Numbered from the stretch's first letter, positions 33,200-47,447 are shown. The stretch: 64,000 nt of DNA from Calendula officinalis (GCA_963853835.1 OY970824.1:65800884-65864883), one strand, 5' to 3'. Made by a program: numbers and translations. The notes: generated by a model from the letters alone, not told the origin.

Positions 33200-35912
33200 T
33201 TTTTTTTTTTAACAGCAAAAAAAGAAGGCAACGGGTAGAGCTTCGGCATTGCCATCACCCTCCCGAGGACCTCCACGAAATATAATAAAAACTAGAGTCT
33301 AGCAAAATACTAGACTAAAAACATACAAAAAGTTAGAGAGGGCATTTAACCCAATCCGTCCAAGAAACAATACATTTTTTGTTCCGGTTTTTAACCAACT
33401 AAACGAAAAAACAATAATACTGTCAACAATGTCGGATTTCCGCATCTTACCATGATCAAAAATAAACGCGTTTCTAAATTTCCAAAGCAACCAAAGAGTG
33501 GAGAATCCAATAACTTGAAGCTTTAGGCGTCTAAATCTCCGAGAAGATATTGAATCACAATACTCCCACAAATCATTAAGATTTGAGCAGCTAAAGGAAC
33601 CCAAATCGCACCATTTGAAAACCTTGTTCCATACCTCCACCGCCAAGGAACATGTGAAGCAGATACGAGAAGATGATTCGACACCCATATTACAAACCGG
33701 ACATGAAATAGAATTTAACTCCAAGCCTCTTCTAGATAGGTTTAGTCTAGTGGGTAACCTATCTAGAGAAAGCCTCCAAATAAAAATATTGACCTTGATT
33801 GGAATCGAATTGCACCACTTAGAAACATATAAATTCCCCGGATATAAGAAATTATGAATGTGTCTTCTAGTATCGGACACCGAGAAATCACAAGTGTCTC
33901 CTAGAGACCAACAAACTTTATCTATTCCGTCTTGTAAAGAAGAATCACTAATAAGGGACATAAGGTTTTGAAGTTGAGCTTGTTCAATCCCACCTCTAAT
34001 AGGTCTTCTCCAATTAAAATGCCAACCATCGGAGAATAGCCTATCATTAACTTTACAAAACGGATTCAAATCTAGCTTGTAAAGCCGATTAAAAAGAAAG
34101 CTAAGAGGTTCATGACTTATCCAAATATCCGACCAAAATTTAATATTTCCCCCGTTTCCGAGCTTGAGATGCAAAGAATTATATTCAACAATTTTATAAT
34201 CATGAAGATAATTAAGCGTGCTAATAATTTGGCCCCACGTACCTTTTTTGTGACGAGAATGAACCGGCCTATTGAAACCCCCATCGGCACCATAAATAGA
34301 TTGAATAACATTGCACCATAGAGAGGATTTTTCTTTAAAAAAACGCCACCTCCATTTTACTAGAAGAGCTAAGTTGAGAGCCTCGAGACTAGGAATTCCC
34401 AACCCACCTTTATCTATTGACGCCATACATGTGTTCCAATTTACCCAACTCATTTTTCTTTTTGAATCATTACTTCCCCAAAGAAACTTAGCTCTTAAGT
34501 TCTCCATCTTTTTTAAAGAAGAAGGAGGGACTCTAAAAATGGACATCCAATAAATACTCAAACTGCCTAACACGGATTTGATAAGAGTTAACCGACCCCC
34601 AATAGATAACATATTTACCTTCCACTTTGATAAACGTTTTAACATTCGCGAGTGAATTACATCCCAACTAGAGGAGCGATCCATTTTAGAGCCCAAAAGG
34701 AGCCCAAGGTAATTAAAAGATGGGCTGCCTTTTAAACATCCAGTGGACTCACGAAAATTCTCAATCTCGACAGAATCTACACCGATGCCAATGATGCTAG
34801 ATTTGTGAAAGTTTATTTTAAGGCCAGAGATATCATAAAAATCATTAAGCACCACTATTATTTCATCCAAATCTTTTTTATTCCAATCCGTAACAAAGAC
34901 TACGTCGTCAGCGTAAAACAAGTGAGAAATAATAGCATTTTCATTCCCGACCCTAGCCCCCGATATACGATTATCGTGAACGGCGTTTTTAATTAAGATG
35001 TGAAGACCTTCCATAGCAATAATAAAAAGGAAAGGAGACAGCGGATCTCCTTGCCTAAGGCCTCTAAGCATAGAGAATTCTTCGGTGGGGCTACCATTAA
35101 TAAGGATAGATAACCGAGCCGAAGATAGACACTCTTTAATCCATCCCCTCCATGTAATACCAAAACCAAGATGCATCATTATATTATCAAGATAATCCCA
35201 ACTTACCGAGTCAAACGCTTTTTCGAAATCTACTTTAAAAAGGAGAAGATGTTTATGCTTCATTTTATACCAATCAATGATTTCATTAAGAATTAACGGT
35301 CCGTCTAAAATTTGCCTACCTTTGATAAAAGCGGTTTGTTCACAACTTATAATACTATTAATAACTTTGGAGAGACGAATTGCAAGAATTTTTGCAAGAA
35401 TTTTATAAAAGAAACCAAGCAAGGAAATGGGTCGGTAATCCTTCACAAAAAGAGGATTTGCAATTTTAGGAATAAGAGTAATAAACGATGCATTACACCC
35501 TATAGGAATTTTACCGGTAGACATGAATTCTTGGACCGCTTCAAAAATATCTAAATTAAGGAATTCCCAATATTTCTTAATAAATTTGAAAGAGAACCCG
35601 TCGGGGCCCGGGGCTTTTTCACTCCCGCAACTCCAAACCGCTTCTTTGATCTCCTCCATTGAACATGAAGATTCAAGAAAGACGGCATCCGTGTCCTTAA
35701 GGTGGGAGAATTGATCATGCGAAAAAGACGTAGGAGAAGTATGTATAGAGCCGAATTTAGATTTGAAAAAATCATAAAAATTTCTTTTAACACTTGCGGG
35801 ATCAACTTGCCAATCTCCATCTTCCATAATACCTTGAATCATTTGGGAACGTCTTCTTTGGTTAAGCAACCCATGAAAAAAAGAAGAATTTTCATCTCCT
35901 TCAATTTTATTA
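33200..35912 (-). mobile_element. 5'-truncated LINE in the leader of Copia-B
   Basis: Minus-strand non-LTR retrotransposon with an 11-base poly-A (T-run 33200-33210) and the same 3' UTR start (ACAGCAAAAA, GAAGGCAACGGG) as the LINE at 41675. Homology to the LINE reading frame starts near 35905, so the endonuclease half is missing. A clean target duplication was not found. AATTTCAAT occurs at 33190-33198 and again at 36032-36040, which would require about 120 bp of extra 5' sequence. Confidence 0.85.
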
Positions 35913-35944
35913 ACTATGAGAATTAAATAGCACAATTCACTCAA
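33299..35944 (-). CDS. LINE reverse transcriptase with zf-RVT region, partial but open
   Basis: The frame is open for 881 codons; roughly the first 13 come from Copia-B leader sequence and not from the LINE. Visible blocks are GDENSSFFHG, the PGPDGFSFKFIKKYW palm start, DYRPISLLGF, QTAFIKGRQILDGP, FKVDFEKAFDSV, GLRQGDPLSPFLFI, the catalytic FYADDVVF, and a C-terminal zf-RVT region with WRLSLDRLPTRLNL and CPVC. In its second half CFTC replaces the expected HxxxxC arrangement (SRICFTC), so the knuckle may be impaired. There is no endonuclease domain. It cannot retrotranspose as it stands. Confidence 0.88.
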   Translation of the reverse strand: MSELCYLILIVNKIEGDENSSFFHGLLNQRRRSQMIQGIMEDGDWQVDPASVKRNFYDFFKSKFGSIHTSPTSFSHDQFSHLKDTDAVFLESSCSMEEIKEAVWSCGSEKAPGPDGFSFKFIKKYWEFLNLDIFEAVQEFMSTGKIPIGCNASFITLIPKIANPLFVKDYRPISLLGFFYKILAKILAIRLSKVINSIISCEQTAFIKGRQILDGPLILNEIIDWYKMKHKHLLLFKVDFEKAFDSVSWDYLDNIMMHLGFGITWRGWIKECLSSARLSILINGSPTEEFSMLRGLRQGDPLSPFLFIIAMEGLHILIKNAVHDNRISGARVGNENAIISHLFYADDVVFVTDWNKKDLDEIIVVLNDFYDISGLKINFHKSSIIGIGVDSVEIENFRESTGCLKGSPSFNYLGLLLGSKMDRSSSWDVIHSRMLKRLSKWKVNMLSIGGRLTLIKSVLGSLSIYWMSIFRVPPSSLKKMENLRAKFLWGSNDSKRKMSWVNWNTCMASIDKGGLGIPSLEALNLALLVKWRWRFFKEKSSLWCNVIQSIYGADGGFNRPVHSRHKKGTWGQIISTLNYLHDYKIVEYNSLHLKLGNGGNIKFWSDIWISHEPLSFLFNRLYKLDLNPFCKVNDRLFSDGWHFNWRRPIRGGIEQAQLQNLMSLISDSSLQDGIDKVCWSLGDTCDFSVSDTRRHIHNFLYPGNLYVSKWCNSIPIKVNIFIWRLSLDRLPTRLNLSRRGLELNSISCPVCNMGVESSSRICFTCSLAVEVWNKVFKWCDLGSFSCSNLNDLWEYCDSISSRRFRRLKLQVIGFSTLWLLWKFRNAFIFDHGKMRKSDIVDSIIVFSFSWLKTGTKNVLFLGRIGLNALSNFLYVFSLVFC

Positions 35945-36277
35945 TTAAATTCAAGACTTCCAATTAATGACTATTAAAGTAATTTTCAATTAGTGTGGAA
36001 AAATCATAAATGATAATATGTGGACTCGACAAATTTCAATTAAAAAGTCATCAGTTTATTCAATTAAATAGTCAATCAATTGGAGTCATCAATTTATCAA
36101 TTTTGTGATTATCGACATATTAAAATTGACTCATTTTTCGAAGTAACTTTTCTTTTGTTTCAGAACATTATGCGACAATTAAAAATTGACGCATTTGTTA
36201 AGTAGTTTTCTTTTGATTCAGATTAATTTTGTATATAGGTTTCGTCGACAGTCACTAAAATCATGATGATTTGAATT

Positions 36278-36289
36278 GCTCTTATACCA
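36278..36289 (-). other. Copia-B primer binding site
   Basis: TGGTATAAGAGC on the minus strand two bases after the 5' LTR. It differs at one position from the usual iMet site TGGTATCAGAGC. Confidence 0.8.
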
Positions 36290-36291
36290 CA

Positions 36292-36676
36292 TGTTAATTA
36301 ATTCATAACATAACAGGGATTTAATCATCATGATCATCATTAATTTACACTACAATTGATAGGAAACTTACTTGACGGTAGAACCGATTGAAGATTAGGG
36401 TTGGATGATGAAGCCATAGCATTAGGATTGATCGATTCCGGTAGTGATGTCAATAATCCGATGGAAGGATTTCTCACAATTGATTTCTGGTGTTTGTGTT
36501 GTGAGAATACGTGAAATTGACAGGATACAGGAAAAGCCCACAATCCCTAATTTATGTGATATGACAATTACTTCCATCAAATAACTGACATTTAATTGTT
36601 AGGGTATAATATGTCATTAAGGCATAGTTAAGGGTTTAAATGGTCAAGGCCACATTAATAAAGAGATATTCTAACA
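36292..36676 (-). repeat. Copia-B 5' LTR
   Basis: Same length as the 3' LTR with one substitution. Followed on the plus strand by the TTACC duplication. Confidence 0.95.
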
Positions 36677-36681
36677 TTACC

Positions 36682-37385
36682 GACGTCCGACGAGCTTACA
36701 AGTTACACGGCCTAACTCTGATTTCCTCTCACTTGCTTGTCTTCTTGCAACAATGGCAGCCTACGGCCCTACGCTCTGCTTCGTCGCAGCCCAAAATCTC
36801 AAACCTATTCATATCCATATAAATATACTATACCAGTTTTATAATATTAATTAGGGTTGTGAGTTTTTAATTGACTACTAATCTGGAGAAAACTAAAGAA
36901 AATTTCTATAATGTGTCACAAAACAATGGTGGTGCTGATGTTAATAGATAGTTTGGAATAGCATGGGGTAGCTGAGCATGTGGGAATATTATTTTTTGAA
37001 AGTTGGAGGGTCTTTTGGTAAATATTCTGTGTTTGTATTTGACTTTTTGACTTTTGTAGTTGGGAGAGTTGAAATCGGCAGAGCTTTTAGGTGCACCTCC
37101 TCCTGGTCTACTAGATGAAGCTATTGCAATATCGAAAGTGGGTACTTTTTGTGACTTTCTTTACTGATTATTAAAAATCACGAGCTTCTGTACTCGGATG
37201 CGGTTCCCCGTTTTATTTTCATGCAAAACTGGTTCTCAGTTACGTAAATAAATAGAAAATTTTGAAAAAAAAACGGAAAAACCGAAAAAATCCGATTCTC
37301 GGTCCTGCTCAATCCAGTTTTTGGATTGTGCGCATACTTAAATAAATGAAAAGGGAATTAGGTGATTTTTATCATATCAATTAGA
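36682..37385 (+). other. Intergenic, with an exon-like segment of unknown origin
   Basis: At 37060-37137 a 26-codon open stretch (beginning LGELKSAELLGAPPPG) lies between TTTTGTAG and GTGGGTAC and looks like one internal exon. A possible first exon with ATG at 36753 lies upstream, but lacks a donor I can support. I do not recognise the protein, and no further exons follow before the Helitron. It may be the remnant of a host gene disrupted by Copia-B and the Helitron. Confidence 0.35.
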
Positions 37386-40300
37386 CTAGGTTATGACCCG
37401 TGAAAAATCACGGGCTGTCAATTATTTTATTAGTTTATAATTTTTATAGAATACAAAATTTTATTATTAATTGCATTATAATTATTACATGTAGATTAAG
37501 AAAATATGTGAAGCTTTTAACACCAAAGTATGGAATAGGAGCTTACCAATTATATTAACATCATAAGATTTAAGATTTCGTGATAATAAAGTGACAAACA
37601 TAGAATAAGAAAAAAAACAATCAATTAAAATATCATTGGGTAAATGTTCAACGATTACGAAACAATTTTTTTAACAAACTGCGTAACAATCTATTTAATA
37701 AAATAAGAAAAGATAAACTTTGTAACACTTTCATGAATACAACATTTGATATTTTATTTGTTACACCATGCACCAACCTTATCTTCTATTAATATCTTCA
37801 AGCTTTATTTACTTTTTACTCTATATAACACTACATATAATTGTGCATATGAAAACACTGACTCTCTCTATTATAAAGTAACCTAAGATAATGATTGACT
37901 TTGACTGCTAGTGAAAATTGTCTTCATTTAAACATAAATGGTCAATATACAAATTCTATAAATGTCCTATTTTCACTTTAAATTAAAATATTTTATAAAC
38001 CTACAATTATAATAATAAATAATACATAATACGAAGAATGTACATTACCATTACAAATATTAAATAGTGGAGTCCTAGTATCATTTGATGAAGATGAAGT
38101 TTGAAGGACAATTTGGAAGGATAAAAGTTTCAAAGTTTCACTTTTCAAAATATTACTTACTGAATTATTTATAGCTGTTAAAAGTTCAGTGTGATTTAAC
38201 ATATCAGCGATAAAAACATAAAATTAGTAAGTCTATATCATGGTTAATATAAAAAAATGTAAGTTAGACATTTTAGTTTTGTATATATAGATGATGATAA
38301 AAACAAATGACAATTATAATTAAAAAATAAATTAAAACTCAAAAAATAAGTTTAGATTTAAATCAACATTGTTTAACGTATAGTTGATGTTTTTGTAATA
38401 TGTTTGGATCTCTTGTTATATAATAGAGTTTTTTAAATTCTTTGATACGAAGATCTGTATTGGATAAGTTTTGTATAAATATATAAATATTTATGAAATT
38501 TATTATATTAAAATTATTATAGGATTGGCGTACTTATTGCAAAAACCCCTATTGACCATTTGACAAATTATCCCTTTTAGCCCATTTTAAAATATAATAT
38601 ATAATCTATAATTTTTCTATAAATTAATGACACGTTTTCTAAAAAGTAAAATTAATAAATGGGTTAACTACATACAAACAATAGGCTTCATTAATACATG
38701 GGCTAAGTATTACAGTAACATTTAACATTTAACGTGTTGTTCAAATTTTTTTTTAACATTTAACGTTTTATCATAAACAATGTTAGTAGTCCGAAAAAAC
38801 TGAAGTTCATGTCCGTTCTATTACCCAAACCATAATCCTATCGAACATCTCATTGTGCAAGGCAGATCGCATGATGGTAGACACAATCAACCTTCCCATT
38901 TCCAACATGCAATCATTTCGGAACCTAATTAACAACCGATCTCATTATATTCTCCTGTAAACCATCATTAGTCGAGTGAAGCCCTCTAGATTTACGCAAA
39001 TTTGAAGTTTTAGATACTTACCAATTAGCAGTTGAATATTCGAGAAGTGAATTGAAGATTGAATCGAAGAATTAGGCGTTTTTTAGGAAGCTAAACAGAA
39101 TATATCCTATGAAAGTAGGAGTCGAAGGTTTGTTCGTATAAAATGTATATTATTTACGAATATAATTTTAAAATTCATGGAATATGAAAAAAATCGTAAA
39201 ATGTAGTGCATACCGTCTCATCGAGTCATCGTTCTGCTTGTGTTTTTCCTGTCGAATGATAAAAAATTGAAGAAAATTAAAAACACAAACTTCCTATATA
39301 AAATACAAATAATAATACTTCGTAGTGTTTAAGTGTTTCAAAATTATAAAATGGTTATTCACCAACTGAAGAAATCTGCAAAACATTAATGTGTAATAAT
39401 ATGGAAAACTGATTTAACCTGCATAATGACATGTTAAAAAAATAAATTTGGAAAATACCTGTGAGAAGCTGTCGCAATTTTGCGGAAACGATTGTTTATT
39501 GCTTTATGAGGCTGCTGTTTTGTATTTGAGTCGGGAATGAAGATGATATATTTATATAACAAAAAGATGACATAACAAAAATCGGTTCTGGAAAAGATTG
39601 TTAAAATCATTAATTTACAGAATGATTTGAAATTCATAAAGATAATTTTCGAGATCTTTATTGCTGTAATGGTTAAAAAGCATGCGTATATTAGTGTTGC
39701 AATTTAGGTGAAAAATCTTTAAAATCTCATGAATAAAATGTAGCACGTAATCAAAATTTAGGACGTAATTGAGGATGTAATTTAGGAAAATTGCCCCCTC
39801 TATATGCAAAGGGAATTGATTTGTTGAATGTAATTTAGGAAAATTGCCCCTTCTAAATTGCCTTACTTGTATAAGGCAAATCAAATCTGTAATCTATAAT
39901 CTATAACCCGTAAAATGTTCCATATGAACATGCAATTTTCATATATGCAGTTTCTAATCACTAAACTCTAACTCATAATGTTACTGTCATATGTTGCATA
40001 TGAACAATGGACAAAAATCAAAATGTATAAACATGTAAACGGTTCATAAACGGAAACATATATAACAGGTGCATATGAATCTATACATTTGTTTATGTAG
40101 GTATGAGTAACACGATAAACAATAAACAATGAAAATTTTGATCATGAATTAAAAAAACTGTCTAAATTTACACAATTTGAAGTCAAAGTTATTTTGACTA
40201 TAAACGTTTTATAATTTTGACTCACCAAAACCACATTTTAAAGTTTAGGGTTTATGGTCATTGTTAGAAAAAGATTTAAAAGTGAACTAAAATAGAAATT

Positions 40301-41206
40301 GTTAGATTGATTCTATATATGTTGGCTTTTTTAATTAGAAACAGTCAACTTTAATAAAATTATTGAGTTGAAAAGTCAACTCAAATAAAGGAAATATAGA
40401 ATAATAAATCAAGTTAGCTGATTTTCATCCATCTAGGTCGCTCCTACGACCAAATTTGATTAAATTAATTACTAATAGAAGTAAAAAGGATGAACAACAG
40501 TGATACATTAGTAAGTTACGACAGTGTTAAATTAGCAATTATAGTAATTTTAACATCAGTCACATAAATAGAATTTTTTTTTCATAAGTGGTTGAAAATT
40601 ATAAAATTGAGTTTGAAGTATTACTTACATCTAGAAAGCATAGCAAGGAGGCGGCTAATGATCATGCAACAGCCATAAGTGCGAAAAACTGGAAATCAAA
40701 TATCACTGCACATTAATAAATTAGTAAACAGAGAGAAAATATTGCATAATCCAAATTGTGAAATATTGTTTACCCCGTAAATTTATGTTTTAAATCAATG
40801 GTTTTTAAATACATTTAGTAACATTCAAATTTAAGAAACAGATTTTGATAAAATAATCCGGTTTTAGTAGGATGTTTCTGTTAAATATACACTATTGTTT
40901 GAAGATACCATATTTGTTGCAATTAATTCCGTAAATTACTCCTTGACTATTTTGGACATACCATAATCGTTGCAAATAATTCAATAATTTTCTCCTTGAC
41001 TATTATTGACATACCATAATTGTTGAATACAATTACGTAAATAACTCATTGAATTTATTATGACAAAAAACAGCAAAAATAATGAACAGCTTGCATTGGG
41101 CGGGAAATCAAATTTTGTAGCCAATTAAAAGCTGCCACGTGTCATTCCGGCCTCCTAAATAGTGCCACGTGGCACCTTAAATGCTTCTTTTATTATATTT
41201 AATAGA
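37386..41206 (-). mobile_element. Helitron with both ends recognisable
   Basis: On the minus strand the 5' end reads TCTATTAAATATAATAAAAG after an A, with the subterminal palindrome GTGCCACGTGGCAC. The 3' end has the hairpin CCCGTGATTTTTCACGGG (37397-37414), seven bases, then CTAG followed by T. A 5' TC, a 3' hairpin plus CTRR, and insertion between A and T are the Helitron criteria. The 3.8-kb interior is AT-rich, with no RepHel protein. A minus ORF at 37993-38202 could be a captured exon (LKLLSFQIVLQ), and short duplications such as TTTAGGAAAATTGCCCC occur near 39780 and 39836. Confidence 0.82.
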
Positions 41207-41804
41207 TTTCGGGTTTTGCTTTTAGTTAGTACTAAATTGATTACCGAAAGCATCAAACTAGTATGAATTTATTACTGAATATGTTTATTCTACACCTAAA
41301 TGATGAGCTTATTAGTTTTAATTTTAAAAATCATTAAATTCACTTTAATTAAAATGTGTTAGACCCGTCACCCACTAAATATCTAATTTAATCGAATCTA
41401 ACATTTATTACAATATTTTACCTCAAAAAATGTGAAACCCCAAATATGTCATTTACTATGAAACAAATGATATACTACCTCCGTATCAAAATAAGTGATA
41501 CACTTTCTATTTAGGGGTGGAACAAAATAAGTGATACACTTCCAAAACTTACCTTATTTGGTAAAAAAGTGGGACTCATTCTCCACCAACTATCTACTTT
41601 AATAAAGTGAAATTACCCTTTTACCCTTAGTTTTACTTTTAAGCATCATTAATATCACTACATTCTAAAGAAGTTTTTTTTGAACAGCAAAAAGAAGGCA
41701 ACGGGTTGAGCTTCGGCATTGCCATCACCCCCCCCCCCCCCCCCGAAGACCTCCACACTAAAATAAAAAAACTCGAGTCTAGCAAAGAGCTAGACAAAAA
41801 ACAA

Positions 41805-44699
41805 TTACAAAGGGTTTAATAACCAGTCCACCCAAGAAATCTTAATTTTATGATTCCTATGGGTGAGCCACAAAAAAGAAAACAACTTAATACTATCAAC
41901 TAAACTTGACTTAAGCATTCTACCATTATCAAACAAAAGAGAGTTTCTATATCTCCAAAGAATCCAACATGTAGTGAAACCTATCACTTTAAACTTCAAT
42001 CTCCGGTAGAATCTATTAGACAAAGAGTCACAATAGGTCCACCATTCAGAAAACGAAGATGCATGAGGAAAATCAAGCTGGCACCAAATTCGTATGCAAT
42101 CCCAAACAGAAGTAGCCAAATGACACGAAAAAACACAAATGAGATATAGTTTCCACGCCTATATCACATACCGGACAATTAATCGAATTAAGTTCTAAAC
42201 CTTTTTTAGAGAGGTTTAATCTAGTAGGGAGCCTATCCAAATTGAGCCTCCAAATAAAGATGTTAACCTTTATTGGAATTGAAGGGCACCACTTGGAGGT
42301 AAAATCAAACCCGGGAAAAAGGAACTTATTTATATGCATTCTTGTTTCACCAACCAAATATTCCCGAGAATCCCCAAGGGACCAAACAATTTTATCATTA
42401 CCAACTTGAATACGGTAATCTCTAATGAGCGAGAGCAAACTCTCCAATTGGCCTTCCTCAATACCTCCTCTAATTTGCCTTCTCCAATTAAAAGACCAAC
42501 CATTCAAATTGAGTCTATCACTAACTTTACAAAACGGGTTTAGATCTAATTTGAATAAGCAATTATAAAGGGAATGGAGCGGAGAATGACTAGCCCAAAT
42601 ATCATACCAAAACATAACACTTTTACCGTCCTTAACTTCAAATTTTAAGTTGTTATAACTAATAAAATTTGAATCATGCAAATAGTTGATAGTACCAATA
42701 ATATGCCCCCATAAACTTTTTTTATAACGGGAGAGCACCGACTTACAAAAACTGCCACTTTCACCATAAATAGCTTGAATAAAGCGACACCAAAAGGAAT
42801 CTTTTTCATTGTAAAATCTCCACCTCCATTTTGTAATAAGAGCTAAATTAAGAGCCTCAAGACTGGCCCAAATATCATACCAAAACATAACACTTTTACC
42901 GTCCTTAACTTCAAATTTTAAGTTGTTATAACTAATAAAATTTGAATCATGCAAATAGTTGATAGTACCAATAATATGCCCCCATAAACTTTTTTTATAA
43001 CGGGAGAGCACCGACTTACAAAAACTGCCACTTTCACCATAAATAGCTTGAATAAAGCGACACCAAAAGGAATCTTTTTCATTGTAAAATCTCCACCTCC
43101 ATTTTGTAATAAGAGCTAAATTAAGAGCCTCAAGACTGGCGATATCCAAACCTCCTTTATTTTTTGAAGCCAAACAATTGGTCCATTTGACCCAACTCAT
43201 TTTTTTATTATTTTCCGAACTACCCAAAAAAAACTTAGCTCTTAACTGTTCCATCTTATTAAGGACAGATTTTGGAGCTCGAAAGATAGACAGCCAGTAT
43301 ATACTCAAGCTACCCAGAGCAGATTTAATAAGAGACAATCGACCTCCAAAAGATAAAAGGTTTGCTTTCCAAGAGGCTAATTTTTGCTCCATTCGGTCAA
43401 TAATGGGAGCCCAACTGCCTTTTCGACCCATGTTTTGGCCCAACACAAGCCCAAGGTGCGAAAAAGGCCATCTTCCTTTTGCACAGCCTAAAGCCGAAGC
43501 AGTTTGATCGAGATGCTGATTCGAAACACCCAAACCAAAGATATTGGATTTGTCAATATTGATTTTAAGACCCGAAATAGCATGGAATTCATTTAAAACT
43601 CGAAGAATTGCTTCTAGATTACTAGAACTCCAATCGGTAATAAAGACTACATCATCTGCAAAGAACAAATGAGAAACAAAAAAATTTCCATTCCCAACTC
43701 GGGCCCCGGAGAGACGGTTTAACCGAATATCTTTTTTAATCAAAACATGGAGACCCTCCATAGCAATTATAAACAAGAAAGGAGATAAAGGGTCCCCTTG
43801 GCGAAGCCCTCGAAACATAGAGAATTCTTCGGTAGGGCTTCCATTAATAAGGATAGAAAGACGAGCCGAAGAAAGGCACTCTTTTATCCAACTTCTCCAT
43901 TTTTCACCAAACCCCATTAGCATCATAATATGATCTAAATAATCCCAGTTAACCGAATCGAAAGCTTTATCAAAATCTACTTTAAAAAGTAGGAGACTTT
44001 TACTCTTATATTTATACCAATCAACGATTTCACTTAACATAAGAGGGCCATCCAAGATTTGTCTCCCTTTAATAAATGCCGTTTGCACCTTACTAATTAT
44101 AGGGTCAATAACCTTAGCTAATCTCAAAGCTAGAACTTTAGCAATAATTTTGTAAATAAACCCAAGAAGAGAAATAGGCCGAAAATCTTTTACTAAAATG
44201 GGGTTCGTTACTTTAGGAACAAGAGTAACAAAAGATGAGTTACATCCGACGGCATTTTTCCTTTCGACAAGAATTCATGAACTGCTTGGAGGATATCAAA
44301 TTTAAGAAATTCCCAATATTTTTTAATAAATTTAAAAGAAAATCCATCCGGCCCCGGAGCTTTGTCACTCCCGCAACTCCAAACGGCATATTTTAATTCT
44401 TCTATAGAGCAATCTCCTTCTAATAAAGCAGCGTCGGAAGATTTTAAATTTTTAAAGTCTTCTTGAGTAAAAGACGGATAAATTACCGAAGAAGAATTAA
44501 ATTTCTCTTTAAAGAAATCCAAGAAGATAGTTTTTACAATGGGCGGCTCAGTAAACCAATCACCATCTTTCATGACACCTTGAACTGATTGATACCGCCT
44601 TCTTTGATTAATTAAACCGTGAAAAAACGAAGAATTTTCGTCCCCATCAACGTCCCATTTAATCTTAAGCTTTTGTAACAAATCAAGATTTTCCATTCC
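41805..44699 (-). pseudogene. LINE reverse transcriptase, two frameshifts and an internal duplication
   Basis: The coding sequence runs in three frame segments: about 44699-44208, 44127-42073 and 42119-41805. The first break is a one-base loss near 44250, just after the APGPDGFSFKF block. The second is at a T-run near 42125, inside the zf-RVT knuckle after CPVCDIGVET. Between them are QTAFIKGRQILDGP, FKVDFDKAFDSV, RQGDPLSPFLFI and the catalytic FFADDVVF, Phe replacing the usual Tyr before ADD. Downstream of the palm, a 91-codon stretch starting SLEALNLAL occurs twice in tandem. The endonuclease part is lost. Confidence 0.9.
42593..43138 (-). repeat. Perfect 273-bp tandem duplication inside the LINE
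   Basis: Copies at 42593-42865 and 42866-43138 read identically by eye, and 273 is a multiple of three, so the frame is kept. The duplicated part encodes the region between the reverse transcriptase and the zf-RVT. The sister LINE at 33299 has it once. Confidence 0.9.
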
Positions 44700-45047
44700 A
44701 AAGAAGTGGGACCCATTATCCACTAACTATCCACTTTAATCTAATTTAAACCACTTTTTAATCTTTTGCCTCAAAAACCGCAATTCTTCAAATGTATCAC
44801 TTATTTTGATACGGAGGTAGTATAAAACTTACCATACATTTGTATATATATATATATTTATATATTATGTGTATAAAAAATGTGAAACATTGAATGTATA
44901 AATGTGTTACAACGTGTATGGAAATGTACACCTTATGTATAACATAGAAAACATTGGATGTTCGTATGGTTCTGCGGTTCTGCAGCTTTAAACGGTTCTG
45001 CGCTGAATCGGGCACTATATATATACACGGTTCTGCAGCTTTAAAGG

Positions 45048-47300
<2,253 letters not shown>

Positions 47301-47384
<84 letters not shown>
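47301..47384. repeat. (TA)n microsatellite, right flank of the TIR element
   Basis: 42 uninterrupted TA units directly after the TIR end. Confidence 0.95.
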
Positions 47385-47386
<2 letters not shown>

Positions 47387-47447
47387 TTTTTAAATTGATA
47401 TGACAGAATAAATAATAAATAGTATTTTAGATACTATATAAAAGTCT

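Larger units (their letters stand above)
27685..36676 (-). mobile_element. Copia-B: very young, nearly intact Ty1/copia element
   Basis: Two 385-bp LTRs differ at a single base (G/A, in the AATAAAGGGATATTC context) and are flanked by TTACC at 27680-27684 and 36677-36681. On the minus strand the order is 5' LTR, primer site, long leader holding a LINE, gag-pol in one frame with one nonsense codon, polypurine tract, 3' LTR. One difference in 385 bp suggests roughly 0.1 My at 1.3e-8 per site per year (inference). The LINE may have arrived after Copia-B or travelled with it. Confidence 0.95.
41675..44699 (-). mobile_element. 5'-truncated LINE with exact target duplication
   Basis: The duplication AAAGAAGT flanks it at 41667-41674 and 44700-44707, with a T-run (minus-strand poly-A) at the left. 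Truncation falls just upstream of the GDENSSFFHG block, near the point where the LINE at 33200 is cut. The 3' UTR contains a run of 17 C (41728-41744), where the sister copy has CCCTCCC. Confidence 0.93.
41475..44820. mobile_element. Stowaway-like MITE interrupted by a LINE
   Basis: The left end CTACCTCCGTATCAAAATAA has an exact inverted partner at the right end, with TA at 41473-41474 and 44821-44822. About 313 bp of MITE remain around the LINE. Internal words AAGTGATACAC occur twice in the left arm. Confidence 0.88.

Noticed and set aside
33181..35935. CACTATGTCAATT / AACTATGAGAATT as target duplication of the LINE in Copia-B
   Set aside because: Too many mismatches for an insertion in so young a host element.
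41260..41290. CATCAAACTAGT as a second Helitron 3' end
   Set aside because: No hairpin at the required distance upstream of CTAG.
44208..44723. Start of the LINE ORF at the ATG at 44723
   Set aside because: The first codons lie in the MITE and target duplication, outside the LINE; the element is simply 5'-truncated.
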